This document shows positions 40,918-52,345 of a DNA stretch of 64,000 bases, in pieces. This stretch comes from Chlorocebus sabaeus (Eukaryota > Chordata > Mammalia > Primates > Cercopithecidae). Both the position numbers and the translations under genes were made by a program. The DNA lies in NCBI RefSeq assembly GCF_047675955.1, contig NC_132911.1:70465133-70529132 (forward strand), read 5' to 3'. The first letter of the stretch is position 1. Every line of letters begins with the position of its first letter. The notes under the pieces were generated by a model. It was not told where the DNA came from, did not search any database, and was given only the letters and a program-made list of their open reading frames with translations.

Positions 40918-42208
40918 ATTGATTAGTGGGATGCATATCAATTTAGTGTGTTGTGATTAGCATTTTTAAAGTGAAAAGTAATGGACTAATTAGAGTTCAT
41001 CAAATGCAGTAAAGGTAAATTTCATGAAATTCTTGTTTCAATTTTATACATAGGCATACATTGGTATATGTATACTGGATTGTGATGTAAAATGTGTTTC
41101 TTCCTGAGTCAAGGTCAAAAAACTATGAAAACTACTTCTTTAGAGAAAACTAGATTTCAAAGTCCCCATTCAAAGGCTCACATCACAATGATTCAGAGTT
41201 TGAAGGGAATAGAATAAGAACTCATTAGAAATAGTAAGGACAGGATCCCAAGTGATTGCTGGGCCAGCCTTGAGTGTGTCTACACTCCACTGGACCTGTT
41301 GATAATGTATAGTGAGCCAGGTTGGCTTATCACTGGCAAAACAAACCCTCAGATTGAAGAGATTTGGTTTCCAGGAATCTGGGTGATAGCGGCTTCCTTC
41401 ATATTTTCCAGGAAAACCACTAGCCCCCTCAACTGAGGTGCCCCACATTTTGTTCACCTCTTGCTCTGTGGCACTCTTCACCTGGGACCTGATTTCTTAC
41501 CTCCCTCCTGCCATAACACACCCCGTGTTGGGCCTTGTTCTCACTCTTCCCTGCCTGAGCTCACTCAGTTCTGTGGACTTGGCTGCTCTGCCTCCAGCTT
41601 CCCCATTGTTTCTACTTTGTGCCTGCAAGTCCCCAATCCCATTACATTCTCTGGCCCAGGCCCAACACTTCACCACTCCCTCACATCCCATAATCTGCCC
41701 CAAAATGAAATTGATTTTCCCAGCTCAACTCATGGAATGAGAAAAGATGAAACTCCTCTCCAACATGAAAACCTTTCAATAGTTTCCTCATGTTTACATT
41801 TAACTTACCTTGTGTGTCTTCACCTATCACCAGAACAGACCAGCAAGATGGAGCATTACCAGAAACCCCCTTCTTGTGGCACTGGTCTCCTAATATTGCC
41901 ACCAGAAGCAGGCCAGGAGTTCCACTCTTATCTGTGCCCACCAGGATCTTAGGCATGATTGGGCAAGGCCTTGCTGAAGTCCCGACAGCCTATGTCTACC
42001 ACTGTCATGTGGAAAATTATCTGAATGTCATTATAGGCTCCAAATATACTACCAGGATATCATGGGATTGTTTATGAAAATTAATTTATAACACACAGTG
42101 AGAAAGAAGGGGAAAGAGATCACAATAAGTTAACACACTCAGGGATGGGTATTAGAGAGGATAGGATGACCTTACTGCTTGAATCCTGGAGGTTAGGAGT
42201 GTTCATTT
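40918..42208. other. Unassigned unique sequence
   Basis: No repeat family recognised in 1.3 kb. Several overlapping frames at 41438-41956 on both strands, the longest 163 codons, are pyrimidine-rich, not codon-like and without a recognisable domain. Confidence 0.5.
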
Positions 42209-42209
42209 G

Positions 42210-42288
<79 letters not shown>

Positions 42289-42291
42289 CAC
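42209..42291. repeat. (TC)n(CA)n compound microsatellite
   Basis: About 19 uninterrupted TC units (42209-42246), TATC, then about 19 CA units to 42288. Uninterrupted length suggests current variability. Confidence 0.97.
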
Positions 42292-42895
42292 ATATACATC
42301 ATTAGCCTTTCCTACTGATGGCATGGTTACAAGGACTAGAATGGAGATTTGAGCAGGAGGACTCATGGATGGAAGATTCCCTGGGCCAATGACACACAAT
42401 TGGCTGCATTAAAGCGATTCAGCTGCTGCTCATCATTTAGCTGATGAACCAACCTAAGCTTATTTGTGTTTCCTGGGCAAATGGCACATGGGCAGAATGG
42501 GTGCTAAGAATTAGAATATTATGTGTTCATCAAATGTAACCTGAATACATGTGCTTTTTTATATTTAGAATCTCATATGTCACACATATGGAGTGTATAA
42601 TGAATATTTAGAGTCTGTAGCCTCATGAATATTAGGGATCTTTTGGTCTTTTTAGCCCTTCTTATCTCTGTTTAGCCCACACATGCTCTACTGACTGACT
42701 GCTAATCTATATCTAACATCCCCTAAAATGTGTCACCTATGGTTTATAAACATATTCATCTTTTACAATAGAATTGAATACTCTCAAAAGCAAATACACA
42801 TTGTAACCACATTGCCCCTAATTGCCACCTAGTAATTCTGATCAAACGAAGAAATGAGTTTAAGCTAACAGAATTTATCTGCATAGACACAGCAA
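42292..42895. other. Unassigned unique sequence
   Basis: A small inverted repeat (CATATGTCACACATATG, 42572-42588). Nothing else recognised. Confidence 0.5.
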
Positions 42896-43133
42896 ACTGG
42901 CCTGGCATCCAGAGCAAGTCAGCCGGGTTTAAACCTCTATGAGCTGTGTGACATAAGTCAAGTCACTTAACCTCCCTATGTTTCAGTTTTCTCAGTCATA
43001 AAATGAAGATGAGAATGCTATCTACCGCCTAGGGCTGTTGTGAAAATTAAATGAAATAATCTCAGTGAAGTACTTAAAATAGTGCCCACAACGTAGTAAA
43101 TGTCATTTTAAGGGATACTATTATTGTTTTCCA
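42896..43133 (+). mobile_element. MIR, nearly full length
   Basis: Follows the MIR consensus from 'agcaaactggcctggcatcc' through 'aagtcacttaacctccctat', 'gggctgttgtgaaaattaaa' and 'gtgcccacaacgtagtaaat' to the TTATTGTT tail. The best-preserved MIR in the window. Confidence 0.9.
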
Positions 43134-43723
43134 TAGATACCTCACATAGTCACCGAGAATATCCCTTCACCTAAACCATCATCTTGACTTGATGTCATCT
43201 CTAGGTCTGGAATCTCCTTCCATCCCCTTTAAGAAAGTTAGGGTGGTGCTTGTCTTATCTCGGGTTGTGTTTATAAGGCAAGATAAATGTAAATACGACA
43301 CAATTGTAGTACAATGAGGTCAGCCAATGAAAGGACAGTGCATTGTTATAATTTCCAGATTCCTCCCCTATTGTTTCTCCTGTGACACACTACAAATTTC
43401 CACAACTTTACCCTTCTCTATAGAACTCACAATTTCCATTTTCTATAGAACTGATTTCACTGATTTCTCTGTAGTTTTCTGTTCTTTTCCTTTCCCTATT
43501 CAGTTTAAAGCTGTTAGCTAGCTTCTGAGCAAATGAAATTCCCCTCCATCCACTCTCTACTCTCAGGCAAAAATGCATCATCCTGGTGTCTTAAACTAGG
43601 GTTCACACATCCAAACCCCACTTGGCAACACTACCTGCATAGCCAGTCACTTCCCTCTGAGATCTTCCTCTATCATCCAAGTCTCTTCCAAAGGTAAAAA
43701 GGATGATTAATTATAATAGTCAC
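43134..43723. other. Unassigned unique sequence
   Basis: Nothing recognised. Confidence 0.5.
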
Positions 43724-44089
43724 TATCTTAGTCCATTTTGTGCTGCTATAACAGAATACCACAGACTGGGTAATTTACAAGCAATAGAAATGTTTTTCTT
43801 ATTATTCTAGAGGCTGTGAAGTCCAATAACATGGTGCTGACATCTGGCGAGGTCTTCTTGCTGCATCGTAACATGGCAGGAGGCATCACACAGTGGAAGG
43901 GCCAAGAGGGCAAGAGGGAGCAAGAGATAGAATTTGAAGCCTCATGCCCCTTTATAATTGCTATTAATCCACTAATCAGGATGGAGCCATCATGACCTAA
44001 TTGCCTCTTTATGGTCTCACCTCTTAATACTGTTACAATGACAATTAAATTTCAACATGAGTTTTGGAGGGGACATTTAAACCATAGCA
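43724..44089 (-). mobile_element. MLT1/MST-type (ERVL-MaLR) solo LTR, antisense
   Basis: 'atcttagtccattttgtgct', 'ccacagactgggtaatttac', 'catgacctaattgcctcttt' and 'ggacatttaaaccatagca'. Flanks GTCAC and GTAAC differ at one of five bases, fitting a 5-bp retroviral target duplication. Confidence 0.87.
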
Positions 44090-44092
44090 GTA

Positions 44093-44200
44093 ACTATTTG
44101 CTGAATGCTTGCTATGTGACAGAGAATATGTTCAGGACTTTCCACTCTTGATCTCTGATCCTGGCACCACAGGCATTATTGTTAGCCCCTATGGGCTTTC
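44093..44200 (-). mobile_element. MIR, antisense
   Basis: 'tatttgctgaatgcttgctatgtgacag' and 'ggcattattgttagcccct' match the antisense MIR/MIRb 3' half. Bases 44201-44455 after it are unassigned. Confidence 0.65.
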
Positions 44201-44455
44201 TGAATAAGTGTCCCTCATAAACTCAGAGACAGGAAAAATTAAAATATATTCAGAATTGAACTGTAAAATCAATGTGTAGTAAATCAGAGATATGCTGTCA
44301 CCTTCAAAACCCAGAAAGTGAGGAGTCTTGCATTAATTGACTAAAATCACATAGAATGTGCAAAGTTATCTAATGAAAGAATGTGGCACAAAAGTTGTAG
44401 TAAAAAGAAGTCAGCCTCTGTTGATTGTCTCAACTCCCTACTCTCTTGTCACTTT

Positions 44456-44714
44456 TCACTATATGGGATAGAAACGCCAAACACTTGCCTTCCCAGCCTT
44501 CCTTGCAGCTGGTGGAGGGGATATAAGGAGCCATATAAAAGGGTCGCCTAAGGGGTCCTTGTAATACAATTCTGGTCAGTGAGAAACAAGCGGAAGTCTG
44601 CTGGGGTTGTCCAAGGTAGTTTTTTCTTTTCTCATAAAAGGGACAGATAAGTATGGTGCTACTCCCATCTTTTACTGCCTTGAATGAGGGATGTAAAGAC
44701 TGCAGCCAAAAGAA
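44456..44714. repeat. Old mammalian interspersed repeat, family not named
   Basis: 'tccttgcagctggtggaggg', 'acaattctggtcagtgagaa' and 'aagcggaagtctgctggggt' are phrases I recall from a common ancient repeat, but I cannot recall its name. Confidence 0.4.
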
Positions 44715-44838
44715 TATGACATTCAGATTCAAACGAATCTGAGTTCAAATCTCAGTTCCCCCAGTTATTGGATAAATTATATTGGGCAAATTCCCTAACA
44801 TGCCTCATGTGTCAAATGGGTTTAAAAATATCTATAGG
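44715..44838 (+). mobile_element. MIR
   Basis: 'gaatctgagttcaaatctcag', 'gggcaaattccctaacatgc' and 'catgtgtcaaatgggtttaa' match MIR. Confidence 0.8.
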
Positions 44839-45164
44839 TGTTCCAATGAGTAGGGAATGGTACATCACATGTTCATATGCTTGAGTCCTCAGCTGACACA
44901 GTAACTTCAAGTGGCACTTCCTTTCCCTTTATGTCTGTTGATGACCTATAAATTACCAAGAAAGTACCCTAGTCTCCCTCTGGAACATCATCTGTCTGCC
45001 TCAGGGACAGGCAGTCCCACCTGTCCCACCCCCATCCATCCCAACCTAAAAAAGAAAAGGAAGGAGCATCCAGGCAGGGTTGATAGCTGCATTAAACAGT
45101 CAAAGGAGTAAGGAAAAAGCAGAAAAAGCCTGAAACAAGTTAAATTCCATCTAATGTCATGTTA
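44839..45164. other. Unassigned unique sequence
   Basis: Nothing recognised. Confidence 0.5.
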
Positions 45165-45237
45165 TAGGCCTAAAGCCTAGGACAGTGCAGTCACTGGGCT
45201 CAATAAACGTTTGTTCAATCAATCAATCAATCATACA
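45165..45237 (+). mobile_element. L2 terminus with short (CAAT)n
   Basis: 'gggctcaataaacgtttgtt' then four CAAT units, like the AATG-type end of L2. Confidence 0.6.
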
Positions 45238-46267
45238 TGGAAAGGACTTCTTCTGTACACATTTTCACACCAGCCCAGGAGAATAGGAAAATCAGAAGTG
45301 AAGAAGAAAGTTCTCCCTTAAAAGTGTGCTGGAGAGAAGAAGGATGGGCCAATAATTATTAGGTAATCCTGATATTCTGGAATAATCTTCTGTTACATGT
45401 CAGCATGCATGCCCTTCACTAATTTTTATCAGTTTACCAAAATCTTGAATTTCCTTATTTCCATTTGATATTACTCCCCTTATTTTATCTTGTATTTCTT
45501 CAGAATTCTGACACACTGAGCTACTAAGAAGCAACTTTCCTCAAGCTTGGTGGCATCCGTTCAACTTTTAACAAGAAGATTAATGCAACAGAGTCCCAGT
45601 GTCTGCTGGAATCATGCTCTCTGTTTCCCTACCTCTTAGTGGCCTTGGGTTTCCAAGTGAGATTTTCCTTCTGGGCTCCCCTTGCCAAGTGGCTTGTTAG
45701 GCTGCCTTGGCAATCTGGGCTTCTCATCCAGGCATCCCAGCACCACTTACAGCTTTCCATCCCTGCTTCTGCTATCTTGGGATATGCCATTGCTGCTGCC
45801 AGGACAGCCAGTTGCTATTGCCAGCAATTTACCAGCAATCAGCAGCAATTAGCAGCAGCGTAAGTTAGCACTTACATTAGAAACCACTCCACAAACTCAG
45901 AGAGAAAAACGTCTGAGATTTAGAGAATGGCTTACCTCTTCCCATCCTCCAGCAACAGAGAAAAACCTCACACCTACCTCCCCAGAATAAAGAGCCTGCC
46001 TGTGTATGCTAGATCTTGCAGACTCACAAGGAGTCATACCTTCTTGGGGGCTTGCAATATATCTTTCTGGAGCTCCCTTCTTTATACGTGGTTTAGCATA
46101 TTAGGTATAGCCAGGTGGCAAGTGGCTAGTTTCATGCTGTCCTCGGTGGTGAAGGCTCAGAAGCCATTCCCTTTGAGCTCTTTCCATTAGGAAAGTAGCA
46201 CTGAGGGGCTTCCCAGGAGCTGTGAAAGAAAAGACAGTGTCATCTCTTAGAAATAACTAATCAGCAA
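45238..46267. other. Unassigned unique sequence
   Basis: Contains CAGCAAT/CAGCAG-like iterations (45820-45860). A 57-nt open block (45803-45859) lies between an AG after a pyrimidine-poor tract and a GTAAGT donor; I do not call it an exon. Confidence 0.45.
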
Positions 46268-46720
46268 TCTGTCTACATATCATTAAACAAACATCTATTG
46301 AGCCTCTTCTATGTTTCAGGTACAGTGCAGGCACTGGTATTCAGATCTGAGGAGCTCACAGCCTGGAAAAAGAGATCTAAGTAGACAGTTACAATACAGT
46401 GCAATAAACACTGTGATAGCAGGAGGCATTGGGTGCTGGGGAAGCTTATAAGACGGCATCCAAGAAAATCTTCAGAAGTTGATGCTCAAATTGAGCCTTA
46501 AAAATAATAGGATTTATCAGGGTGAAGACAGCAGAGGGCACATCATGTGCAGATGATCTGAGACAAAAAAAAAAAACAAAAAACAAAAAAAACCTTGGGT
46601 ATTTGGGAAATTGTGCTTTCAGTTCAGCCAGTAGGTCAGGAAATAGGATGGGCAGAAAGAGGCAAGAGGTGAGACAAAAGGAGAGTCAATGGAAGCAAAG
46701 GACAGGAGGATTTTGGTGAA
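46268..46720 (-). mobile_element. L2, antisense
   Basis: 'aaacaaacatctattgagcc', 'ctcacagcctggaaaaagag', 'gatgctcaaattgagcctt' and 'gcagagggcacatcatgtgc' follow antisense L2 from its 3' end. An A-rich interruption lies at 46564-46590. Confidence 0.75.
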
Positions 46721-46754
46721 TTCTAAGGTTCTTTCAACCACTATCTCTATTATC

Positions 46755-46850
46755 TTGAAAATGAGCTATGGAAGAGTAAGTAAGCTAAAGCCCAGGGAGA
46801 TCAAATGACTAGGTCAATGTCACATTAATAGCAAGTTAGGATAAGAGACA
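46755..46850 (-). mobile_element. MIR, antisense
   Basis: 'agcccagggagatcaaatga', 'tgtcacattaatagcaagtt' match the antisense MIR core. Confidence 0.65.
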
Positions 46851-47270
46851 GCACAATGAGATGATGGGATGATAGTAGTTCATATATGTGTAATATTTTA
46901 CAGTCACCAAGCTCCTTCACTTATCACATTTCAACAACATAGAGGAATGTAAACAAATCAAAAGACCTAGGTTGTAAACGTCGGAACCACTGCCTGACTG
47001 TAAGTCCTTCACGGCTCTGGCTCTCACTTCTATCAGTATATGATGAAGAGGCTGGCTCACTAATTCTCCTTCTGGTGCTAACAGTTCATATTTTTAGAAT
47101 CTGATACTAAAGAGCTTTTCCTGCCACGTTCCTGCCACCTATCAAAAGGTGACTTCTCCTACAAGGACCTAAAGTTATGATTTTCTGAAGGTTTTCAGGA
47201 CAAACCTAACTTGCATTTCTAATCATAATCCATTTCCCACTTAAACCCACTGGTCACAATCTAACATCAT
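46851..47270. other. Unassigned unique sequence
   Basis: Nothing recognised. Confidence 0.5.
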
Positions 47271-47809
47271 CGTGATGGCTAATTTTAATGTGTCGACTTG
47301 ACTAGGCCAGAGGGTGCCCAGATATTTGGTTTGGCATTATTCTGGATGTGTCTGTGAGGGTGTTTCTGGATGAGATTGACATTTAAACTGGTAGACTGAG
47401 TAAAGCAGATTGCCTTCCCCAGTGTGGATGGGCCTTACTCAGTTTGTTGGAGGCCTGAATGGAACAAAGTTGAAGGAAGAGAGAATTTTTGTCTCTATTC
47501 CTGTCTCCCAGCAGGGATATTTGTCTTCTTCTGACTTCAGACTCAGACTCAGACTGGAACTTACACCATTGACTCTACTGGTTCTCAGGCCTTCAGACTC
47601 AAACTGGAACCCAGGTTATCCTGGGTTTCCAGCTTGCAAGCTGTAGATCTTTGAACTTCTCCACCTCCATAACCACATGAGCCAATTCCTTATAATAGAC
47701 GGACAGATCAAGAGATGGAGATGAAGATAATAGAGACAGAGATTAGACATAGAGACAGAGTTATATTGCCTATCATTTCTATGTCTCTGGAAAGCTCTTG
47801 CTAATACAA
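47271..47809 (+). mobile_element. MLT2-type (ERVL) solo LTR
   Basis: Same layout as the copy at 10326: 'ttaatgtgtcgacttgacta', 'gggtgcccagatatttggt', 'gactgagtaaagcagattgc', 'accacatgagccaattcctt' and 'gctaatacaatca'. A GATAGAGA-type microsatellite replaces the TA-rich tract (47700-47765). Confidence 0.8.
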
Positions 47810-48428
47810 TCACCCTTATCAAAACTTTCTGCAATTAAGCCAAAAAACAAGGTGCATTCATAATTTCCAGAAACTCCTCTGATCCCAAAGGAAGTATTAT
47901 CTCACTCCAAACAAATTGCTTCATGATATGAAACCAAAGGCCCAAAATGATGCTTTTCTTTTTTAGTTTAAATTTGGGCACTAAACATCTACAAGGACTT
48001 TCCATAATAAAGAAACAAAGACATTGTGCTTTTGCCTTTCTTATCATTTATTATTAAAAACATTTACAAGAGAGCAGGCTCACATTCCTTAGGAATCCAC
48101 CCAGTCCTGCTGGTAATTCTCATTATGAGGTCAGGAGCACGATACTAGAGGCCCTTCATCTTGCCCTGAATGGAACAAAGGCTGTCACCTCCGTAGGATT
48201 AAAGATGCAGGCAGGAACTACTCAGCAGGAGCAAAAGGATTCCTCAGCAGCAAAGACTATGTTTCATGCAAATGTTTTGAGACACAAGGGAAAAGAAAAA
48301 CAGAAAATGTAACTAGCTAAGTTTTCAACACTGGTATTCATTTTAAAAATAAGGGTTATGTGCTTCAAGGGACTGTGCTCCAGGGTGGGATCTAAACATG
48401 AAAAAACTCAGCCCTTGTCCTCAAGGAG
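47810..48428. other. Unassigned unique sequence
   Basis: Nothing recognised. Confidence 0.5.
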
Positions 48429-48807
48429 GGTATTAGTCCATTTTCACAGTGCTATAAAGAACTGCCCATGATTGGATAATATATAAAGGAAAGAGGTTTC
48501 ATTGACTCACAGTTCAGCATGACTGGGGAGGCCTTAGAAAACTTACAATCATGGTGGAAGGCTAAGGGGAAGCAAGGCACCTTCTTCACAAGGCAGCAGG
48601 AAGGAGAATGAATGCAGGACGAACTACCAAACACTTACAAAACCACCGGATCTCGTGAGATCTCACTCACTATCATGAGAACAGCATGGGGGAAACTACC
48701 CCCATGATCCAATTACCTCCACTTGGTCTCTCCCTTGACACATGGGGATTATGGGGATTATAAATCAAGATGAGATTTGGGTGGGGACACAAAGCCTAAC
48801 CATATCA
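48429..48807 (-). mobile_element. THE1/MST (ERVL-MaLR) solo LTR, antisense
   Basis: 'tattagtccattttcacagt', 'actcacagttcagcatgact', 'tctcactcactatcatgaga', 'gggggaaactacccccatga' and 'cctaaccatatca': the antisense THE1/MSTA LTR at full length. AGGAG and AGGAA on either side fit a 5-bp target duplication. Confidence 0.92.
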
Positions 48808-49085
48808 AGGAACTTGCAGTTGAACAGGGAAGATTAAAAACGAAAATAGAAGCCAGAAGGAGAGAGGTGCCACAAAATCAGAGTGAGTTGAATTCAGAGA
48901 GGAGAGAAATCCCATCAGCCTGTGTGATCAGTGACAGCTGCTGCAAATGGGGCAGGGCAGGACTTCAGCAGGAGGTGAGGGTACAGCATCTGCTCTCCAG
49001 GTTGCCTGTTCCCTCCACCACAGCCATCAATTATATAACTGTCACACCAAACTCTCCTCGACTTAGTTATTTCTATCATAGCACT
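48808..49085. other. Unassigned unique sequence
   Basis: Nothing recognised. The frame 48777-49157 spans LTR, unique and Tigger sequence and is not a gene. Confidence 0.5.
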
Positions 49086-49087
49086 TA

Positions 49088-49439
49088 CAGGCACACCTCG
49101 TTTTATTGTGCTTTGCTTTTATGCATTTTGCAGTTAACTGTGTTTTTTGCAAATTGAAGGTTTGTACCAACCCTGTATTGAGAAAGTCTACAGGCACCAT
49201 TTCTCCAACAGCATGTGCTCATCTGTTAGTATTTTTTAGCAAGAATTTATTTTTTAAATTAAGGATTTTTTTTAGTCATAACACTATTGCACACTTAATA
49301 GACTACAATACAGTATAGTGTAAGCATAACTTTTATATGCACTGGGAAACCAAAAAATTCATGTGACTCACTTTATTGTGATACTCATTTTTTTGTGGTG
49401 ATCTGGAACAGAACCCATCATCTCTTCAAGGTATGCCTG
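49088..49439 (+). mobile_element. Complete non-autonomous Tigger (mariner/pogo) DNA transposon
   Basis: Terminal inverted repeats CAGGCACACCTCG (left) and AGGTATGCCTG (right), each flanked by TA (49086-49087 and 49440-49441), the target of this superfamily. Inner words 'gcaaattgaaggtttgtacc', 'attgcacacttaatagacta' and 'gggaaaccaaaaaattcatg' match a short Tigger. At 352 bp it has no transposase. Confidence 0.9.
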
Positions 49440-49484
49440 TATTACCCTCTAGACTTTCTTTTTTCCTTTCTTCCCTCCTTCATT

Positions 49485-49639
49485 CCACTCCTACTTCTTT
49501 GTTTATTGTATGTCTCCTCCATTAGAATGCAAGCTCTATGAGAGCAGGATTTTGCCTTGTTCTCCTCAGCACCTAGAACAGTGTCTGGCACAGAATAGGT
49601 GCTCAATAAATGTGGAAAGGCAGAAAGGCAAGTTAGACA
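49485..49639 (+). mobile_element. L2 3' end plus shared flank, first copy
   Basis: 'gtctcctccattagaatgca', 'agctctatgagagcaggatt' and 'ctagaacagtgtctggcaca' are the L2 3' end. The last 55 nt (49585-49639) recur at 49993-50047 with two differences, including bases past the L2 consensus. Confidence 0.85.
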
Positions 49640-49699
49640 CACAGGAAAGAAGTAAGAGAGGGTAGGCAGGAGATAATCCATGGAAATTGATTCATGTCC

Positions 49700-50047
49700 C
49701 TACTCATCTTTAACTTAGATTCTCTTGTCTTGCCATTCCAAAATTTGATGTGTATTACTTCCACTGAGAGATCTGCCCTGTCTTCAGCTCACCTAATTCT
49801 GGACCTGGCCCTAAATTCCTTTACCTCTTTATGTCTGGCCATTCCCCACCAAAATACACAATTGTTTGCATGTCATTCCAGCTCTCCATGCCTGTGCTCC
49901 TGGTGCTCCCTGTGCCTGGAATATCATCCCTCTTCACACCTGTCCCTGCCAAATAAACTCCAGCTCATTCTTCAAATTCTAGAAGAGTGTCTCTGGCACA
50001 GAATAGGTGCTCAATAAATGTGGAAAGGCAGGAAGACAAGTTAGACA
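49700..50047 (+). mobile_element. L2 fragment with the second copy of the 55-nt repeat
   Basis: 'gtgctccctgtgcctggaat' and 'aataaactccagctcattct' are upstream L2 phrases; they jump to the same 3' end as the first copy, so the L2 is internally deleted or was rearranged with its neighbour. Confidence 0.7.
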
Positions 50048-50275
50048 TTGCTCTACAATGTAGCAACTTGAAAGGATCTAACAAAATGTGAAACATGCAT
50101 TCCCTTACACCCAGCAGCAGCTCTACTTCTATAAATGTATCCTTTGCATTTTCTCCTGGCACAGAGCAAATGTTACCGCCCCAGGGAAGTCCTCTCTGCT
50201 CTCTGAAGCACACAGAGCCTCGCTTTTGGGTGTCATTTATAAAGTAAGTATTTCATTTGTTTAGAAGGTCCACTT

Positions 50276-50410
50276 TTCATATTGAACCTGAAATCTCATG
50301 GAACTTACATTCTTGTGGGGAGACAGACGAGAATGTAAGTAAGAGCAAATAAATATTTAAATGCACACTTAGAGCTATGAGGAAAATGAAAGAGGGCAAT
50401 GCTATCTCTA
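50276..50410 (-). mobile_element. L2 fragment, antisense
   Basis: 'catggaacttacattcttgtggggagacaga' and 'agtaagagcaaataaatatt' match antisense L2. Confidence 0.75.
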
Positions 50411-51385
50411 AGGAAGGAATAAGAATCTCTCTTTCCTAACTTACTGTGTGTTTACTGTGGGTGGATCATGGTTGCTATCTTTTAAAATCTGAACTCTCCT
50501 CTAAGTGTCTGCACAACGCACTTTGATATTCTGTAGTATCTTGCAATAACCTGTCTGCCGAAGTACACTGTGAGATTTCAGAGGGCAGAATGCATATCCT
50601 CCACATCTTTGATCTGCTCCCATGTCACCCAGAACAGGTCACACAGCAGGATTTCAATTACTATCTGGTTGACGGGTCATAAAAATAACTTAGAGCACAT
50701 GCGCTACTGACAACCAGTCAGAAGCATCGTCTGTGAATAAAAAGATCACACATAGAGAGTGATGAATCCAAAAATGAAAATGCTGACTATCAAATTTAAC
50801 AGGGATCTGTGCCTGGCCCTTGAGTGGTTCAAATAAAAACCTATGAGGCTATAGAGCAGTATCATTCTTATATGTAATTTGAATGTATTGTCTTTAAAGT
50901 ACACATGTGACTTAATAAGAATCTTAATTTTCGAAGACTATGGAAACCTATAGAAAGTGAATTATGTACAACCTCTGATTTTATAACTTTCACTTTCTGT
51001 TTCATTATGGCCTTATATAAGGGAGATAATAATTGCTATCATTAGAAAAAGTATATTTTAAAAAATAAAATGTTAATAAATTCCCTTATAATACTAGAAA
51101 AGGTATTTTTAAAATATTTATTTAGGTCATCTTTGATTTTTCTTTTTTCATCAGCATTTTATAATTTTCAGTATACAGATGTGGCCATGTTTTGTTAGAT
51201 TTATACGTAAGTATTTCATTTTCTCTGGAATAATTATAAATGGTATTTTATAAGAACTTTCAGTTTTACATGGTCATATGGTATATAGAAATACAAGTTA
51301 TTAAAATAACAGTAGACAGATTATGTTACTACATGTTTTGTATTAATATTACAGGTTAAGATTAGGACAATAATTTTTCTTTTTT
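50411..51385. other. Unassigned AT-rich sequence
   Basis: Nothing recognised in about 1 kb. Confidence 0.5.
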
Positions 51386-51400
51386 AAGAGACTTTGTTAG

Positions 51401-51552
51401 CCATGCATGGTGGCTCAATCATGTAATCCCAACACCTGGGAAGGCCAAAGGTGAGAGGATCACTTGAGGCCAGGAGTTTGAGATCAGCCAGGGCAACATA
51501 GTGAGACTCTGTCCCTACACAAGGTAAAATAAAATAAAATAATAATTTTAAA
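51401..51552 (+). mobile_element. Alu left monomer (FLAM-like) with target-site duplication
   Basis: One Alu arm ('catgcatggtggctcaatca' to 'catagtgagactctgtccct') and an AAAAT-rich tail. Flanks AAGAGACTTTGTTAG (51386-51400) and AAGAGATTTGTTAG (51553-51566) are near-identical target duplications. Confidence 0.85.
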
Positions 51553-51639
51553 AAGAGATTTGTTAGTGCACAAGAGGGCCCAAATCTTACTCATTTAGTA
51601 ACATCAATTTCCTGCATTATTCACAACTAGCATTCTGGA

Positions 51640-51842
51640 AGAAGCCAGTCACAAAAGTCTACATATAGAGAGGGAATAGCTAAGGGTACAAAGTTTTTCT
51701 GGGTTGTTGAAGATGTTCTATAGTTGACCGTGGTGATGGTTGCACATATGTGTGGATGTGCGAAAAACCATTGAATTGTACATTTTAAATAAGTGAACCA
51801 TGTGGTATATGAACTGAATCTTAATAAAGCTATTGTTTTTAA
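51640..51842 (+). mobile_element. L1MB-type 3' end
   Basis: 'gatgttctatagttgaccgt', 'gtggtgatggttgcacatat', 'aaccattgaattgtacattt' and 'cttaataaagctattgt' form a complete L1MB 3' UTR end. Confidence 0.8.
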
Positions 51843-52345
51843 GTTTGCTCTGTAAAAGACCCTGTAAAGAGGACTGAAAACGCACAGACTGGGAGAAAAT
51901 ATTTGCAAACCACGTACCCAACAAAGGACTTGTACCTAGAGTACATAAGAGCTCTCAAAAGTCAACAGCTTTTTAAAAAGCCAGTTTGAAAAGACATTAA
52001 GAGACATATTTCACCGAAGAGAATATTCAGATGGCAAATAAGCACAGGAAAAATGTTCAACATCATTAGGCCCTAGGCAAATACAAGTTAAACTACAATG
52101 AGATGTCACTACACATCTACCAGAATTCATTTTTAACAGTGATAATCCTAAGTGATAGCAAGAATGCAGAGAAACGGGATCACTGATACACTGCTGATAG
52201 GAAGGTAAAATGGTACAGCTGCTCTGAAAAACAGTTTGGTAGCTGCTTACATAACCAAACAAGTGCCTACCATATGACTCAGCAGTTTCACTCTTGGACA
52301 TTTATTCCAGAGAGATGAAAGCTAATGTTCACATAAAAATCTGTA
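51843..52345 (+). mobile_element. L1M ORF2 C-terminal fragment
   Basis: 'cagactgggagaaaatattt', 'cagatggcaaataagcacag', 'tatgactcagcagtttcact' and 'attccagagagatgaaagct'. It ends where a second L1 repeats the same coding zone, so two L1 copies are joined at 52345/52346. Confidence 0.8.

Noticed and set aside
41461..41952. 163-codon open frame, longest non-repeat ORF
   Set aside because: C/T-rich region with overlapping frames on both strands, no recognisable domain or splice context; length is compatible with chance in such composition.
45803..45859. 57-nt open block followed by GTAAGT
   Set aside because: Acceptor lacks a pyrimidine tract and the block is made of CAGCAAT-like iterations; I treat it as chance.
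10326..47809. Two MLT2 LTRs (10326 and 47271) as ends of one provirus
   Set aside because: They are 37 kb apart with many unrelated old repeats and unique DNA between, no ERVL internal sequence, and differ in their microsatellite; independent solo LTRs.
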